A DNA stretch of 64,000 nucleotides from an uncultured Tissierellia bacterium (GCA_947253765.1 CAMYAK010000009.1:9752-73751); one strand, 5' to 3'; shown: positions 17,446-27,301, counted from the first letter of the stretch. Made by a program: numbers and translations. The notes: generated by a model not told the origin, from the sequence alone.

Positions 17446-17641
17446 TCAATCGTTAACTACTATAAGGCAGACTTTCATGGCCTCCAAGGCTCTTTTATGG
17501 GAGTCGGGGCTAACCCCGGCTGCCCTTAAAATTTTTTACCTTGTCTATTACGTAGGGAACGATTTTAACGGCCTCCTTACTCCCAAGGGCACCGTCTATA
17601 AAGTCATTTTGCATATCAATGACAACAAGTACTTCCTGCAT
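17446..17641 (-). pseudogene. pncA: Nicotinamidase (PncA-like, isochorismatase family) relic with internal deletion
   Basis: After GGAGG, ATG at 17641 begins 44 codons starting MQEVLVVIDMQNDFIDGALG, the classic N-terminus of a nicotinamidase with the catalytic Asp in DMQNDF, before a TAG. One frame over, the sequence continues directly as AGVSPDSHKRALEAMKVC... and ends at 17446, the normal C-terminus that follows the catalytic Cys. The middle, over 100 codons with the catalytic Lys and Cys, is gone. It is therefore a dead gene collapsed by an internal deletion. Confidence 0.85.
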
Positions 17642-17684
17642 TTTAAGACCTCCTTAATAGGCAAATTTTACAATTTAATACGGA

Positions 17685-18008
17685 TTATGGCTGCTCAGCC
17701 ATCAATCCCGCCAATTTCAAGAGTTCTATCATTATATTGCGGTTCTCACCGATAAGGTCGTAAACATAGTCCTCTGCCAGGACAGCTGTCGACATGTCTT
17801 CAGGGATTTTTCCCTCTTCTTCCAATTTCAGGTCGTCAAAGTATTCGGCCGAGCTGTAATAGTTTGAAAGTTCAATATATCTCTTATAGCTTTCTTTAAA
17901 TTCCTCCAGGCTCTGAGCAAAACGCTCGGTTACATCGCCGTGGTCGCCCAATATTTTTTCCATATGGTCGATTCTCTTAAGCTGTTTTTCTAAATTTGAT
18001 TTTTCCAT
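17685..18008 (-). CDS. DUF4298 family protein
   Basis: 107 residues, acidic and helical, with RBS GAGGAG before the ATG. IDHMEKIL at the start, then YYSSAEYFDDLKLEEEGKIP and LAEDYVYDLIGENR match the DUF4298 pattern common in Firmicutes. The function of this family is not known. The gene is divergent from acpP. Confidence 0.75.
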   Translation of the reverse strand: MEKSNLEKQLKRIDHMEKILGDHGDVTERFAQSLEEFKESYKRYIELSNYYSSAEYFDDLKLEEEGKIPEDMSTAVLAEDYVYDLIGENRNIMIELLKLAGLMAEQP

Positions 18009-18097
18009 TTTAACTCCTCTCTTAAGAAGCTCTATTATTGATACGTTCTTATTATACCCGTTTCAAGCTCGCCGGCTTATAAAAGATAAAAAGAGTC

Positions 18098-18126
18098 TTG
18101 ACCGGTCAGAGCTTTATAGTTAGAAT
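18098..18126 (+). promoter_or_regulatory. Sigma-A-type promoter for acpP
   Basis: TTGACC at 18098-18103 and TAGAAT at 18121-18126 with a 17-base spacer, 64 bases ahead of the acpP start. Confidence 0.6.
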
Positions 18127-18189
18127 TCAGGGCATAGAGAATATTATGTCGGATAATTAAGTGAAAAAAATATAGGCAAGGAGATAGGT

Positions 18190-18432
18190 ATGGATAGAGT
18201 GGAAATTTTAGAAGTCTTGAAGGAAGTTATTGCTGAAACCCTGGATATCGATCCGGCACAGATCAATGAGGACAGCAGGCTTGAGGAAGACCTGGGAGCG
18301 GATTCGCTTGACGGGGTCGAGATAGCCATGGCCCTGGAAGATAAGCTGGATTTTGAGATGGCTGATGACAGCTTTGAGGACCTGCACAAGGTGTCGGATA
18401 TTATCGACTATCTTGAGGGAATCCTGGCCTAA
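18190..18432 (+). CDS. acpP: Acyl carrier protein
   Basis: 80 acidic residues with the phosphopantetheine attachment motif GADSLDGVE, Ser39 being the modified residue. RBS AAGGAGAT lies before the ATG. ACP carries the growing acyl chain in type II fatty acid synthesis. It stands alone here with its own promoter and terminator, away from a fab operon, so it could be a second ACP or the main one; the sequence does not decide. Confidence 0.9.
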   Translation: MDRVEILEVLKEVIAETLDIDPAQINEDSRLEEDLGADSLDGVEIAMALEDKLDFEMADDSFEDLHKVSDIIDYLEGILA

Positions 18433-18456
18433 TTTAAAAAATAATAAAAAAACAAT

Positions 18457-18490
18457 AAGCCCGGCCGGTCATATAGACCGGTCGGGCTTT
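18457..18490. terminator. Bidirectional terminator between acpP and pepC
   Basis: AAGCCCGGCCGGTC (18457-18470) pairs with GACCGGTCGGGCTT (18476-18489) around a 5-base loop, with A-rich and T-rich flanks. It serves both convergent genes. Confidence 0.88.
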
Positions 18491-18523
18491 ATATTTCTTA
18501 AATTAACTTATTTATTTTTTAAG

Positions 18524-19846
18524 TTAAGCCAATGAACCGATAGGGTCCCATGGAGCCAGCTTGGTAACAGGTCCGTCATAGGCCTTTAGCCATTTTTCAT
18601 CGACGTATTTCCTGTCAACCATTATCTGATAGGTGAACTGGTCCATCCAGGCATCGGACATGGAGAAGATCCCCTTGTCACCGCTCTCATCCCCCCAGGA
18701 GTTTTCAACCTTCCATTTTAATGGCTTACCGTTTTCGTCAAGATCGACACCGACCAGGACCATGGCATGGGTCAGGACAGATTCAGAGTAGTCAAGCCTC
18801 TCGGCCTTTGTGAACTCGGACTTGAAGCCCAGGGTCTCCTCATAATCGAATGTGTGGAGGTCCATAATTCCCTGTTTTCTCTCAAGCATCTTGCCCACAT
18901 CACAGCCGAACCAAACCGGATTTCCGTCTTTAATAGACCTGATGGCTGACTCTTTGAGATCTTCCATAGGTACATTTACGTAACGGACGGGGTCGGCTTC
19001 ATAAATGCTGCCAAGGTATTCAACTGTGTAGGCCTTTCCATAGGGCTTATCCTCAGTGGGGGCATTTATTAATGAGATCTTGGAATCCAGGTCCCAACCG
19101 ACATACTTGTCGAAGAATTCTTTTGGACTTATGTTGCTGATCCTGTGGAATTTATTGTCCTTATCCCTGTATTCGAAATCAAAACTTGTTGGCGGCTGGC
19201 CAAGACCCTTTACTAAAATATTGTATATTTCATAAAGCATATTTTCTTTTTCAGCCCTGAGTTGGTCTATTGATTGGCCTTCCTTATATTTTTTGCGGAT
19301 TAGGCAGGCATCCTCACGGAGTCTTGATGTCATGAGTTCAACCATTGTGCTTGAATTTGAAGAGCTGAAAGTTTCGGGCATTACACTTTTGGGGACAATA
19401 CCGTATTTTTTAAGGATGTCCTTGAACATATCCCACTGACCGCCGTCCTGGAGGGGAGCGGCGAGCAGGTGGTGCAGAAGCCTTGAATCCCTATCCTCAT
19501 CAAGGGTTTTTAAGATGTTCTCGAGGAAGTAATTTGCCTTCTCCAGCTTATCCCAGAAGAAGGAATAGCTTTGTGACAGCTCAAAAGTTTTTAAATTGAG
19601 CTTCTGCATAACATCGACACGGGCCACGTTTAGAGAAGCGAACATCCAGCACCTGCCGGATTTCTTCTGATTTGTAATGTCGCCCCTCTCGGTCTCATCA
19701 GAGAAGAGGAAGTTGTGGTCCTTGACTATGTCATTATTAAATGAGGCCTCTTCAAAACCAACTTTGGTAATGGCGTTTTTTACAGCTTGTGATTTGGGAT
19801 CAAGGTCAAAGCGATCCTGAAATTTTTTGATTGTTTCCGAATTCAT
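18524..19846 (-). CDS. pepC: Aminopeptidase C (C1-family cysteine peptidase, bleomycin hydrolase type)
   Basis: 440 residues, the usual length. The catalytic triad is visible: Gln and Cys66 in QKKSGRCWMFASLN, His in LTHAMVLVG, and Asn in VENSWGD. PepC releases N-terminal amino acids from peptides in the cytosol as a hexamer. The C-terminus ends WDPIGSLA, fitting the family's conserved tail. RBS AAGGAG precedes the ATG. It is a single-gene unit. Confidence 0.93.
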   Translation of the reverse strand: MNSETIKKFQDRFDLDPKSQAVKNAITKVGFEEASFNNDIVKDHNFLFSDETERGDITNQKKSGRCWMFASLNVARVDVMQKLNLKTFELSQSYSFFWDKLEKANYFLENILKTLDEDRDSRLLHHLLAAPLQDGGQWDMFKDILKKYGIVPKSVMPETFSSSNSSTMVELMTSRLREDACLIRKKYKEGQSIDQLRAEKENMLYEIYNILVKGLGQPPTSFDFEYRDKDNKFHRISNISPKEFFDKYVGWDLDSKISLINAPTEDKPYGKAYTVEYLGSIYEADPVRYVNVPMEDLKESAIRSIKDGNPVWFGCDVGKMLERKQGIMDLHTFDYEETLGFKSEFTKAERLDYSESVLTHAMVLVGVDLDENGKPLKWKVENSWGDESGDKGIFSMSDAWMDQFTYQIMVDRKYVDEKWLKAYDGPVTKLAPWDPIGSLA

Positions 19847-20028
19847 ATATTTCTCCTTGCTATATTTGAATAAAATGTAGTTAAATAAAAAATTTAAATT
19901 ACTTAGTACACATTAACTAAAGTAAACTTACTTATTATTAATGTCAAGCTCATGTCACTTACTTGTAATATTGGCTTGCTAATATATGGTCAAGAACATG
20001 ATACAGCACTTACAAAATGGAGGGAAAA

Positions 20029-20706
20029 ATGAAAATATTAGAGGTAAACAATCTTTGCAAGTCTTATGGAAGCGGTGAAGGCCGGGTTTTGGCCTGCGAC
20101 AATGTGAGTTTTTCAGTAGAAAAAGGGGAATTTACGGCAATAATCGGGGCATCCGGTTCGGGAAAATCAACCCTTATCCATATGCTTGGAGGCGTTGACA
20201 GGCCGGATTCGGGAACCATAATTGTGGGAGGAAAGGATATATCGAAATTGACAACCGACCAGCTTGCAATTTACAGGAGAAGGCAGGTGGGTCTGGTCTA
20301 CCAATTTTATAACCTTATACCGACCCTGACCGTTGAAGAGAATATTTCAATATCCAGAAGGTTGGACGGCAGGCAGCTTAAAAAGGAGGAGTTGGACAAT
20401 CTTTTGGACTTGGTAGGACTCAGAAAGAGAAGGGGCAATCTGCCCAACCAGCTATCAGGCGGGGAGCAGCAGAGGACATCCATTGCCCGAGCCCTGGCCA
20501 ATAAGCCGGAGATCCTCTTGGCGGATGAGCCTACGGGAAACCTTGACTCCAAGGCCAGCGATGAGATCATTTCAATACTCAGGAACAGGAACAGGGATTA
20601 TAAGCAGACCACGCTTATAATCACCCATAACCCTGAAATTGCCAATGCCTGCGACAGGATCATAGAGATCAGTGATGGCCGCATTGTCAGCGACACAAGG
20701 AATTAG
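20029..20706 (+). CDS. ABC transporter ATPase of the two-component-linked exporter
   Basis: 225 residues from the ATG at 20029; GGAGGG lies inside a longer in-frame start at 20017, which is therefore unlikely. Walker A GASGSGKST, signature LSGGEQQR, Walker B ILLADEPTGNLD. It is the first of four tightly spaced genes: ATPase, FtsX permease, response regulator, sensor kinase. That layout is typical of Firmicutes antimicrobial-peptide or cell-envelope stress modules. Confidence 0.9.
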   Translation: MKILEVNNLCKSYGSGEGRVLACDNVSFSVEKGEFTAIIGASGSGKSTLIHMLGGVDRPDSGTIIVGGKDISKLTTDQLAIYRRRQVGLVYQFYNLIPTLTVEENISISRRLDGRQLKKEELDNLLDLVGLRKRRGNLPNQLSGGEQQRTSIARALANKPEILLADEPTGNLDSKASDEIISILRNRNRDYKQTTLIITHNPEIANACDRIIEISDGRIVSDTRN

Positions 20707-20708
20707 CC

Positions 20709-23273
20709 ATGAAAATTTTAAACGATATAACAATTAAAAATTTAAAATTGAATAAGAAAAGATCGGTTATGACCATAATTGGGATCGGTCTATCCGTGGC
20801 TCTTGTTTTTACAGTTATAAGCATGCTCATGTCATTGGGTAAGGTCATAGAGAAAAGTGTCATAAAAGAGAGGGGAAGCCAGCACATAATGGTTGTTGAC
20901 GGTGATCCCTATAAAGAAAAAGTCAAGGCCAACAGGGAAGTTAAGGAATATGGAGAGCTGAATGTCTTGGGTTATGCCCAAGTCAAAGCTGCACATAAAT
21001 ACAAGCCATATTTGAAAGTCATGGCCTATGATGACAATAAGGTCCGGGAAATTATAGGATTGACACTGGTTGAAGGCAGGTACCCACAAAACTCAAATGA
21101 GCTGGTTATCGGGGAAAATGCAATCAAGGACGGGAGCCTGAAATACAAGGTCGGCGACCGGATCAAACTGAGTCTTGGCAAGAGGACAATAAAGGACGAT
21201 GAGTATTGGAAGGCCCTTAGTCCTGTATTAAGAGACAGCGGACTTATGCACGAGGGCTTTCAAGAAGGTGAGACCCTGGAAAACCTGAAAGAAAAAGAAT
21301 ATAAAATTGTCGGAATTATTAAAAGGCCCAATTCAAGCGTTGAAAACTTTGCGGCTACAGGATACTCGGCTTTTACAATTTTTGACGGACGGGAGGATTA
21401 CCTGAATTCAATCCTCTTCTACAGGTTAGTAAACCCCAAAAATATAGATAAGCACGTCGAAACACTATATGGAGGGGATGATCAGGTTTTTACAATAAAT
21501 ACAGCACTCCTTAAGGTTACAGGGTTCAGCTTTAATAACGAATATATGAGCGTTTTCTATTTGCTGGCAGGACTGCTGTTATTTATAATTTTATTTACTT
21601 CAATAATGATAATAAGAAATTCCTTCTCTATATCAATAGTTGAGAGAACCAAGGAGTTCGGAATTTTAAAGAGCCTGGGGGCCACCGACCGTCAGGTTAA
21701 GAAGAACATCATTTTTGAGGGAATGAGCCTGGGGATTGTTGCCACACTTGCCGGTATATTATTAGGTTTTGCCGCATGTAAGGTTTTAATTATGCTGTTA
21801 AATTCTTTGGCCGGGGACATTTTTGCCCTAAACGGCGAGGGATTTAAGTTTGAAATCTATATCTCATTACCGACTATTGGAATTGCCGTTATTTTAGGGC
21901 TTTTAACCACCCTTATTTCAGCATATCTCATAGCAAGAAGGTCTGTTAAGTTAACACCTATTGAGGCCATAAGGTCAAGTCAGGATATCAAGCTCACCAA
22001 TAAAGATGTCAAGGCACCTTTTTATATTAATAGGCTTTTTGGCATAAGCGGACTTGTTGCCTATAAGAATTTGAAAAGGAACAGGAGGAAGTACAGGACC
22101 ACGATCGCTTCCCTTGCCATGAGCGTGGCGGTTTTTATCGGCATGTTCGCCATGACGGATTCCCTCAACAGGGCGGTGAGGGGCCAGGTTTCTTATATAA
22201 ACTATAATCTCCAAATGGATGCTCATAAAGATGTGGAAAAGAATTTTAAATTATTCAAAGACTTGGGCAAAGAACTTGATAAGGGGGATGAATTTGCGGC
22301 CTACATGATAGGTTACGGGCATGTTAAGGCTGAGGCCTTCACCGATGAGTATATTAAATATCAAAAAGATGACGGCTTTGATGTGGGGCCTAAAATGCCG
22401 GTTACCGTAAATGTTGTAAACAGCGAAAGTTTCGATAGGCTGCTTAAAATAAACGGTTTTGACAAGTCGACAGATGCTATTGTCAACAACAATGGAAAGT
22501 TGACTGACAAAAATAAAAAAGTCGTGACCTTTAAGTTCTTCAAAGGTTCAGAGATAGATTTGAATTTAGTTAATAATCAAGATGGAAGCAGTGATAAAGA
22601 AACCCGAAAGCTGAAAATAAAAGAGGCTGTCAAGGCTATCCCGGGTATGATGGAGTTCGATACTCTTAGCGAGCCCAACGTGTATTTGAGGGAGGGCACC
22701 ATAAAAGGCGAAAAGTATTTTAACGGTGCATCCTTGAAGATAGCTGCCTTAAATGCGGCCAAGGCGGAAAAACAGATAGATGCAAGCCTCCAAGAAAAAG
22801 AGATAAGCAACTTATCTCTTGTAAATAACCAAAAATTTATCAGGATGATTAATAACCTGGTCACCCTGGTCTCCATATTCGGCTACGGATTTATTACTGT
22901 AATAAGCTTGATTGGCCTGACCAATGTTTTCAACACCATAACAGGAAACATCTACTCAAGGCAGAGGGAGTTCGGAGCTCTCATGTCTTTCGGCATGAGT
23001 CCGGGTCAACTGAACAAGATGTGCCTATATGAATCAATGATGATAGGAACAAGGTCCCTCTTCTGGGGCTTGCCCTTGGGAATTCTGATATCATATCTGG
23101 TAAACTTAATATGGGCGAAGGGGATAATAGTCTTGCCCTATGAATTCCCCGCATTAGCGGTCCTGATAAGCATAGCTGTAGTTATGATAGTGACATTTAT
23201 AATAATGTCATACTCGCTTGGCAAGATCAGGTCAAGAAATATAATAGAAGTAATAAGGAGCGAGAATATCTAA
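20709..23273 (+). CDS. FtsX-type ABC permease (two FtsX domains)
   Basis: 854 residues. An N-terminal span (residues 20-45) is followed by an extracellular MacB-like domain, a first FtsX core (about 280-430) with EFGILKSLGATDRQVKKN, a second extracellular part, and a C-terminal FtsX core (about 720-850) with EFGALMSFGMSPGQLNK. The start lies three bases after the ATPase stop. With the ATPase it forms an exporter or mechanotransducer; the linked two-component system points to envelope stress or peptide sensing. Confidence 0.88.
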   Translation: MKILNDITIKNLKLNKKRSVMTIIGIGLSVALVFTVISMLMSLGKVIEKSVIKERGSQHIMVVDGDPYKEKVKANREVKEYGELNVLGYAQVKAAHKYKPYLKVMAYDDNKVREIIGLTLVEGRYPQNSNELVIGENAIKDGSLKYKVGDRIKLSLGKRTIKDDEYWKALSPVLRDSGLMHEGFQEGETLENLKEKEYKIVGIIKRPNSSVENFAATGYSAFTIFDGREDYLNSILFYRLVNPKNIDKHVETLYGGDDQVFTINTALLKVTGFSFNNEYMSVFYLLAGLLLFIILFTSIMIIRNSFSISIVERTKEFGILKSLGATDRQVKKNIIFEGMSLGIVATLAGILLGFAACKVLIMLLNSLAGDIFALNGEGFKFEIYISLPTIGIAVILGLLTTLISAYLIARRSVKLTPIEAIRSSQDIKLTNKDVKAPFYINRLFGISGLVAYKNLKRNRRKYRTTIASLAMSVAVFIGMFAMTDSLNRAVRGQVSYINYNLQMDAHKDVEKNFKLFKDLGKELDKGDEFAAYMIGYGHVKAEAFTDEYIKYQKDDGFDVGPKMPVTVNVVNSESFDRLLKINGFDKSTDAIVNNNGKLTDKNKKVVTFKFFKGSEIDLNLVNNQDGSSDKETRKLKIKEAVKAIPGMMEFDTLSEPNVYLREGTIKGEKYFNGASLKIAALNAAKAEKQIDASLQEKEISNLSLVNNQKFIRMINNLVTLVSIFGYGFITVISLIGLTNVFNTITGNIYSRQREFGALMSFGMSPGQLNKMCLYESMMIGTRSLFWGLPLGILISYLVNLIWAKGIIVLPYEFPALAVLISIAVVMIVTFIIMSYSLGKIRSRNIIEVIRSENI

Positions 23274-23278
23274 ATACT

Positions 23279-23914
23279 ATGAAAAAGATTTTGCTGGTTG
23301 AAGATGAAAAATTAATATTGAAAAGTCTAATCCTCAATTTGAGCAAAAAGTATGAGGTCACGGGCCTGACATCTTTCAGTCAAGCCCGGGCCTTTGATCC
23401 TTCAGCTTTCGACCTGGCCCTCATTGATATTTCTTTGGGGGACGGGTCGGGCCTGGATCTTTTTGACATATATAAGGGCTATAAGGATATCCCGATTATT
23501 TTTCTCACTGCCAATGATGAGGAGGATACCATAGTGAGGACCCTGGACCGGGGAGCCTCGGACTATATCACCAAGCCTTTTAAATTGGGGGAACTCAATG
23601 CCAGGATACGCAAGGTCTTGCCCGATTCCATAATTTTCAAGGACATAGAAATTGACGACATAAACCACCTGGTTAAGAGAAGGGGAAAGCTAATCGACCT
23701 GTCAAAAAAGGAATACGAGATCTTGTTGTATTTTGTAAAGAATAAGAACAGGACTGTGACCAGGGACAACCTGCACCGGATATGGGAAGCTGAAAATGCC
23801 TTTGTCAATGACAACACACTTTCTGTTGCAATCAAGCGATTGAGGGAGAAAATGGACCTCTATGAGCTTAAAACTGTTAGGAATTTGGGGTATATTTTGG
23901 ATGAAAAAGTATAG
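23279..23914 (+). CDS. OmpR/PhoB-family response regulator
   Basis: 211 residues. The receiver domain has acidic pocket VEDE, phospho-acceptor Asp50 in LALIDISLG, and Lys in ITKPFKLGEL. The C-terminal winged helix has LSKKEYEILLYFV and TLSVAIKRLREK. It overlaps the sensor kinase gene by 14 bases and follows the permease by five. It probably controls its own ABC operon. Confidence 0.92.
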   Translation: MKKILLVEDEKLILKSLILNLSKKYEVTGLTSFSQARAFDPSAFDLALIDISLGDGSGLDLFDIYKGYKDIPIIFLTANDEEDTIVRTLDRGASDYITKPFKLGELNARIRKVLPDSIIFKDIEIDDINHLVKRRGKLIDLSKKEYEILLYFVKNKNRTVTRDNLHRIWEAENAFVNDNTLSVAIKRLREKMDLYELKTVRNLGYILDEKV

Positions 23915-25076
23915 GAAAATCGGGCCGATCATAGGGGTAATCCTTATGGTTTTTTTTGTCTTGGCAGCTTTTTTGATAAAAGACCAATATAACACCCGGT
24001 CCGACCAAGCCGTTTACAACATAGTAAGCTCTTTAAAGAAAAAGTATCCCGACCTTAAAACCGAGGACCTTGTTAAGATGGCTGAGGAAAAAGGGGACAG
24101 GGACCTTTCACAATACGGCATATATGACGGTAAGGGAATCTTGAGCCTGAAAGATGCGGATTCCTATGCCTTGAAAGTCATTTGTCTTGTTGGACTTCTG
24201 CAGGCCGGCCTTTTGTGGGCCTACCTGTATTCGGAAAGCAGGTATAGCAGAAACACGGTTAACAGGCTCATTGATGAGATGGAGAAAATTAACTTAGGAA
24301 TATACAATATTTCCTTTATAAATGAAGAGGAGGACCTGGCCCGCCTCCAGAACGAGATGTATAAAGTCACCCTTAGACTTAGGGAACAAGCTGAGAATGC
24401 TGAGATCTCAAGAGGGTCTTTAAAGAAGAGCTTGGAGGATATATCCCACCAAATAAAAACACCGATTGCTTCAATAAACCTGCTCCTTGAGAACCTGAAG
24501 GATCCGGAGATTTCGCCGGATGATAAAAAAGAGCTCTTGGACTATATGCAACTGGAGACGGATGCGGTTACAAATCTGGTACTGACTCTGCTCAACATTG
24601 CTCTTTTGGAATCCGGAACTATTAATTTCAAAAAAGAAACTATTAATTTAGGAGACCTGATTGATCAGGTTTCTCTGCTTATGGAGCCCATAAGTCGGTC
24701 TAAAAATATAAAGATACATAATACAATAAAGGATATTACTTATTTGGGAGATCCCAAGTGGGAGAAAGAGTTATATATAAATCTTATTAAAAACAGTCTT
24801 GAACATTCTAAGGGGGACAGGGTCGATGTATATGCCAGGGATGAGAAGACTTATCTTGAAGTATATGTCGAGAACTTGTCGGACCCCATAAGCGAAGAGA
24901 AAAAGGCAAGGGTTTTTGACCGCTACTACAAGCTTTCAGACAAGGAGGGCAATTACGGAATAGGCCTAAATCTTTGTAAGATGATCGCAGAATCAAACAA
25001 TGCTAAAATTAGGATGGAAGCCGACACGGGCAAGGTCAGGCTAATTGTAAGATACTATAAAAGAGAAACATTGTAA
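23901..25076 (+). CDS. Sensor histidine kinase
   Basis: 391 residues from the ATG at 23901, inside the end of the regulator gene. Two spans (about 9-28 and 94-113) flank an extracellular loop of some 65 residues. The H-box is ISHQIKTP, and the ATP-binding domain has INLIKNSLEHS (N-box) and YGIGLNLCKMI (G-box). The loop is longer than in BceS-type sensors, which hardly have one, so the sensor may read a ligand directly rather than only transporter flux; this is inference. Confidence 0.9.
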   Translation: MKKYRKIGPIIGVILMVFFVLAAFLIKDQYNTRSDQAVYNIVSSLKKKYPDLKTEDLVKMAEEKGDRDLSQYGIYDGKGILSLKDADSYALKVICLVGLLQAGLLWAYLYSESRYSRNTVNRLIDEMEKINLGIYNISFINEEEDLARLQNEMYKVTLRLREQAENAEISRGSLKKSLEDISHQIKTPIASINLLLENLKDPEISPDDKKELLDYMQLETDAVTNLVLTLLNIALLESGTINFKKETINLGDLIDQVSLLMEPISRSKNIKIHNTIKDITYLGDPKWEKELYINLIKNSLEHSKGDRVDVYARDEKTYLEVYVENLSDPISEEKKARVFDRYYKLSDKEGNYGIGLNLCKMIAESNNAKIRMEADTGKVRLIVRYYKRETL

Positions 25077-25094
25077 GGATTTAGGAGGCGTGGC

Positions 25095-26114
25095 TTGAAA
25101 AAAGTATTGCTTATAGGCACCGGAGGGACTATTGCTTCGGTTGAAACAGGAAACGGGCTATTGCCCGGGATTGATCCCCGGGGACTCATAGATTTTATAC
25201 CGGGGGCCAAGGATATAGCAGACCTGAGCTTTTTTCAGCTTTTTAACCTTGACAGCACAAATATGGGCCCCTACCATTGGCAGAAGCTTGCTGAGTACAT
25301 AAGGTCCGTATATGAGGACTACGACGCCTTCATAATCAGCCACGGGACCGACACAATGGCCTATACTGCCGCCGCCCTGTCTTATATGATCCAAAATTCA
25401 AAAAAGCCGATTATATTGACCGGGTCACAAAAGCCCATAAATTATGATATAACGGATGCCAAGAGCAACCTCCTTGATGCCATAAGCTATGCGGCTGATC
25501 CTGAATCTCACGGGGTGGTCCTGGTATTTGCCGGCCTTGTCATTGCCGGAACCAGGGCAAAGAAGATCAGGTCAAAATCATATAGTGCCTTTTCAAGCAT
25601 TGATTTTCCCGCACTTGCAATTATCCAGGAAGGCCGGATTATGAGGTACCTGCCGCCTTTGGAAATCAAAGGAGGACCTGAGTTTTATACAAAACTAAAC
25701 AGCAAGGTCTTTCTCCTTAAACTTATACCGGGAATGAAAGCCGACATTTTGGAATACCTGTTCGGCCAATACGACGGACTCATATTTGAAAGTTTCGGGC
25801 TCGGAGGAATACCGGAATCTATAAGTCCCGTTTTTGTCGATATGGTAAAAAAATATCCTGAAAAATTGGTTATCATGGCTACCCAGGTGGCCCATGAAGG
25901 CAGTGATATGAACATATATGAGGTCGGGCTTAAGTATAAGAAGGACCTGGATTTCATGGAATCATTCGACATGACTCCGGAGGCGATCCTGGCCAAGGCC
26001 ATGTGGGCACTTTCCGACTCCTCCAAGACTAAGGATGAGATAAAAAAACTTTTCTATACACCCATAAATTACGACAGCATCTGCCTAGGTTGTGATAAAC
26101 TTATAAACATATAA
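25095..26114 (+). CDS. ansA: Type I (cytosolic) L-asparaginase
   Basis: 339 residues. The two conserved threonine motifs are IGTGGTIAS (Thr12) and SHGTDTMAYTA. No signal peptide is present, so this is the cytosolic, AnsA-like type. It hydrolyses L-asparagine to aspartate and ammonia. The start is TTG at 25095, preceded by TTAGGAGG; no in-frame ATG is near. It may be read with the upstream two-component operon because only 18 bases separate them. Confidence 0.92.
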   Translation: MKKVLLIGTGGTIASVETGNGLLPGIDPRGLIDFIPGAKDIADLSFFQLFNLDSTNMGPYHWQKLAEYIRSVYEDYDAFIISHGTDTMAYTAAALSYMIQNSKKPIILTGSQKPINYDITDAKSNLLDAISYAADPESHGVVLVFAGLVIAGTRAKKIRSKSYSAFSSIDFPALAIIQEGRIMRYLPPLEIKGGPEFYTKLNSKVFLLKLIPGMKADILEYLFGQYDGLIFESFGLGGIPESISPVFVDMVKKYPEKLVIMATQVAHEGSDMNIYEVGLKYKKDLDFMESFDMTPEAILAKAMWALSDSSKTKDEIKKLFYTPINYDSICLGCDKLINI

Positions 26115-26164
26115 AGCAATGAAAAGGTTTTAACCTTTATAACATATGTTGGGAGAGGTGGCTT

Positions 26165-27016
26165 ATGATCAGGATCATTACTGACAGCGGTGCGGATATT
26201 ACTCAGGAATTGGCCAAAGAACTGGATGTTGATGTTGTATATTTATCTGTACATTTTAAGGACGGGGATATTGATTACCGGACAGAAGAAGAGTACAGGG
26301 AATTTTACCATAAGATGGGAGAAAGCAGGGACCTTCCCAAGACATCAGCTCCCTCACCGGGGGCCTTCCAAACCAGGTTTGAAGAGGCTCTGGCTGCCGG
26401 CGATGAGGTTGTGTGCATATGCATGTCAAGCGGGCTCTCATCAACTTATTCCATTGCCAAATCGGTTGCGGATGAGATGGGGGACGATAGGATCCATGTT
26501 ATAGACAGCCATCAGCTGACAATGTCCCAGCAGATAGTTATTGACCGGGCCTGTAAAATGAGAGATCAGGGCAAGACCGCCCAAGAGATTGAGGATTGGA
26601 TTTTAGAAAACAGGGACAGGCCTGTGCTTTTCGGAGTCCTGGATTCTCTTTATCACCTGTCAAAGAGCGGAAGGGTAAGCTCTGTTGCAGCAGCCATGGG
26701 AACGATATTGAGAATAAAGCCCCTTTTGATGTTGGAGAAAGCCCAAGGTATAGTTCCGGCAAAAGTAAGGGGTAGAAAGGCCGGCCTCGATTGGACCATG
26801 AAGAAATTCGAGGAAGAGGGCTATGACGAAAGCTTCCCGGTATATGTCGTTTTCTCAAAAAGCAGGGAATTGGCCGAGTCGTTTTATAAGACTTTTGTAG
26901 ATCGCTATAATCTGGACAATGTGGAAATCAAATCCATAGGCCCAATAACAGGCACCCACGTCGGGCCGGATGCAGTCGGCCTTGTGTATGTGAGACCATG
27001 GTCATTTTTCAATTGA
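26165..27016 (+). CDS. DegV family fatty-acid-binding protein
   Basis: 283 residues with ITDSGADIT at the N-terminus, LPKTSAPSPGAF, MSSGLSSTY and GPITGTHVGPDAVGL. RBS GGGAGAGG lies before the ATG. It is a second, diverged DegV/FakB-like protein besides 11259-12161, which would fit two FakB-type proteins with different fatty acid preference, as known in other Firmicutes. That split is inference. Followed by a strong terminator. Confidence 0.9.
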   Translation: MIRIITDSGADITQELAKELDVDVVYLSVHFKDGDIDYRTEEEYREFYHKMGESRDLPKTSAPSPGAFQTRFEEALAAGDEVVCICMSSGLSSTYSIAKSVADEMGDDRIHVIDSHQLTMSQQIVIDRACKMRDQGKTAQEIEDWILENRDRPVLFGVLDSLYHLSKSGRVSSVAAAMGTILRIKPLLMLEKAQGIVPAKVRGRKAGLDWTMKKFEEEGYDESFPVYVVFSKSRELAESFYKTFVDRYNLDNVEIKSIGPITGTHVGPDAVGLVYVRPWSFFN

Positions 27017-27072
27017 TTTTGCCATTAATTCAAAGTTCATGACCAAGCAAAAATTAACAGTTTTTACCATTA

Positions 27073-27100
27073 GTCCGGCTTTGTAGCCGGACGATTTTTT
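27073..27100 (+). terminator. Terminator after degV
   Basis: GTCCGGCT (27073-27080) pairs with AGCCGGAC (27085-27092) around a four-base loop, then GATTTTTT. Confidence 0.9.
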
Positions 27101-27152
27101 ATTTAGATCTTATGTTGATTTGGTCGAATAAATGCATTTAATTATATTTCAT

Positions 27153-27225
27153 TTAATTCAAAAGGCTATCAAACCATTCCAATCACTTGCTTTGAGTGGA
27201 TTAGATTCTTCTCCGATGCTAAAGT
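27153..27225 (+). repeat. Conserved 5' flank of Rpn gene, copy 2
   Basis: Matches the reverse complement of 11110-11178 (core CAAACCATTCCAATCACTTG) and again precedes an Rpn-like gene. The 285 bases between the DegV gene and this Rpn gene hold only the terminator and this block. Confidence 0.65.
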
Positions 27226-27301
27226 TATATTAGTGATTTTTGCTGATCAGATTTTCACAAATTTTTAATTATTACATTAGTGAAAGGAGAAAGATTCTTT
27301 A

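Noticed and set aside
17477..17755. Plus-strand 92-residue frame
   Set aside because: It lies opposite the pncA relic and the DUF4298 gene and has no RBS.
26121..26140. Terminator after ansA
   Set aside because: AAAGGTT-TT-AACCTTT is too short in loop and lacks a T-run.
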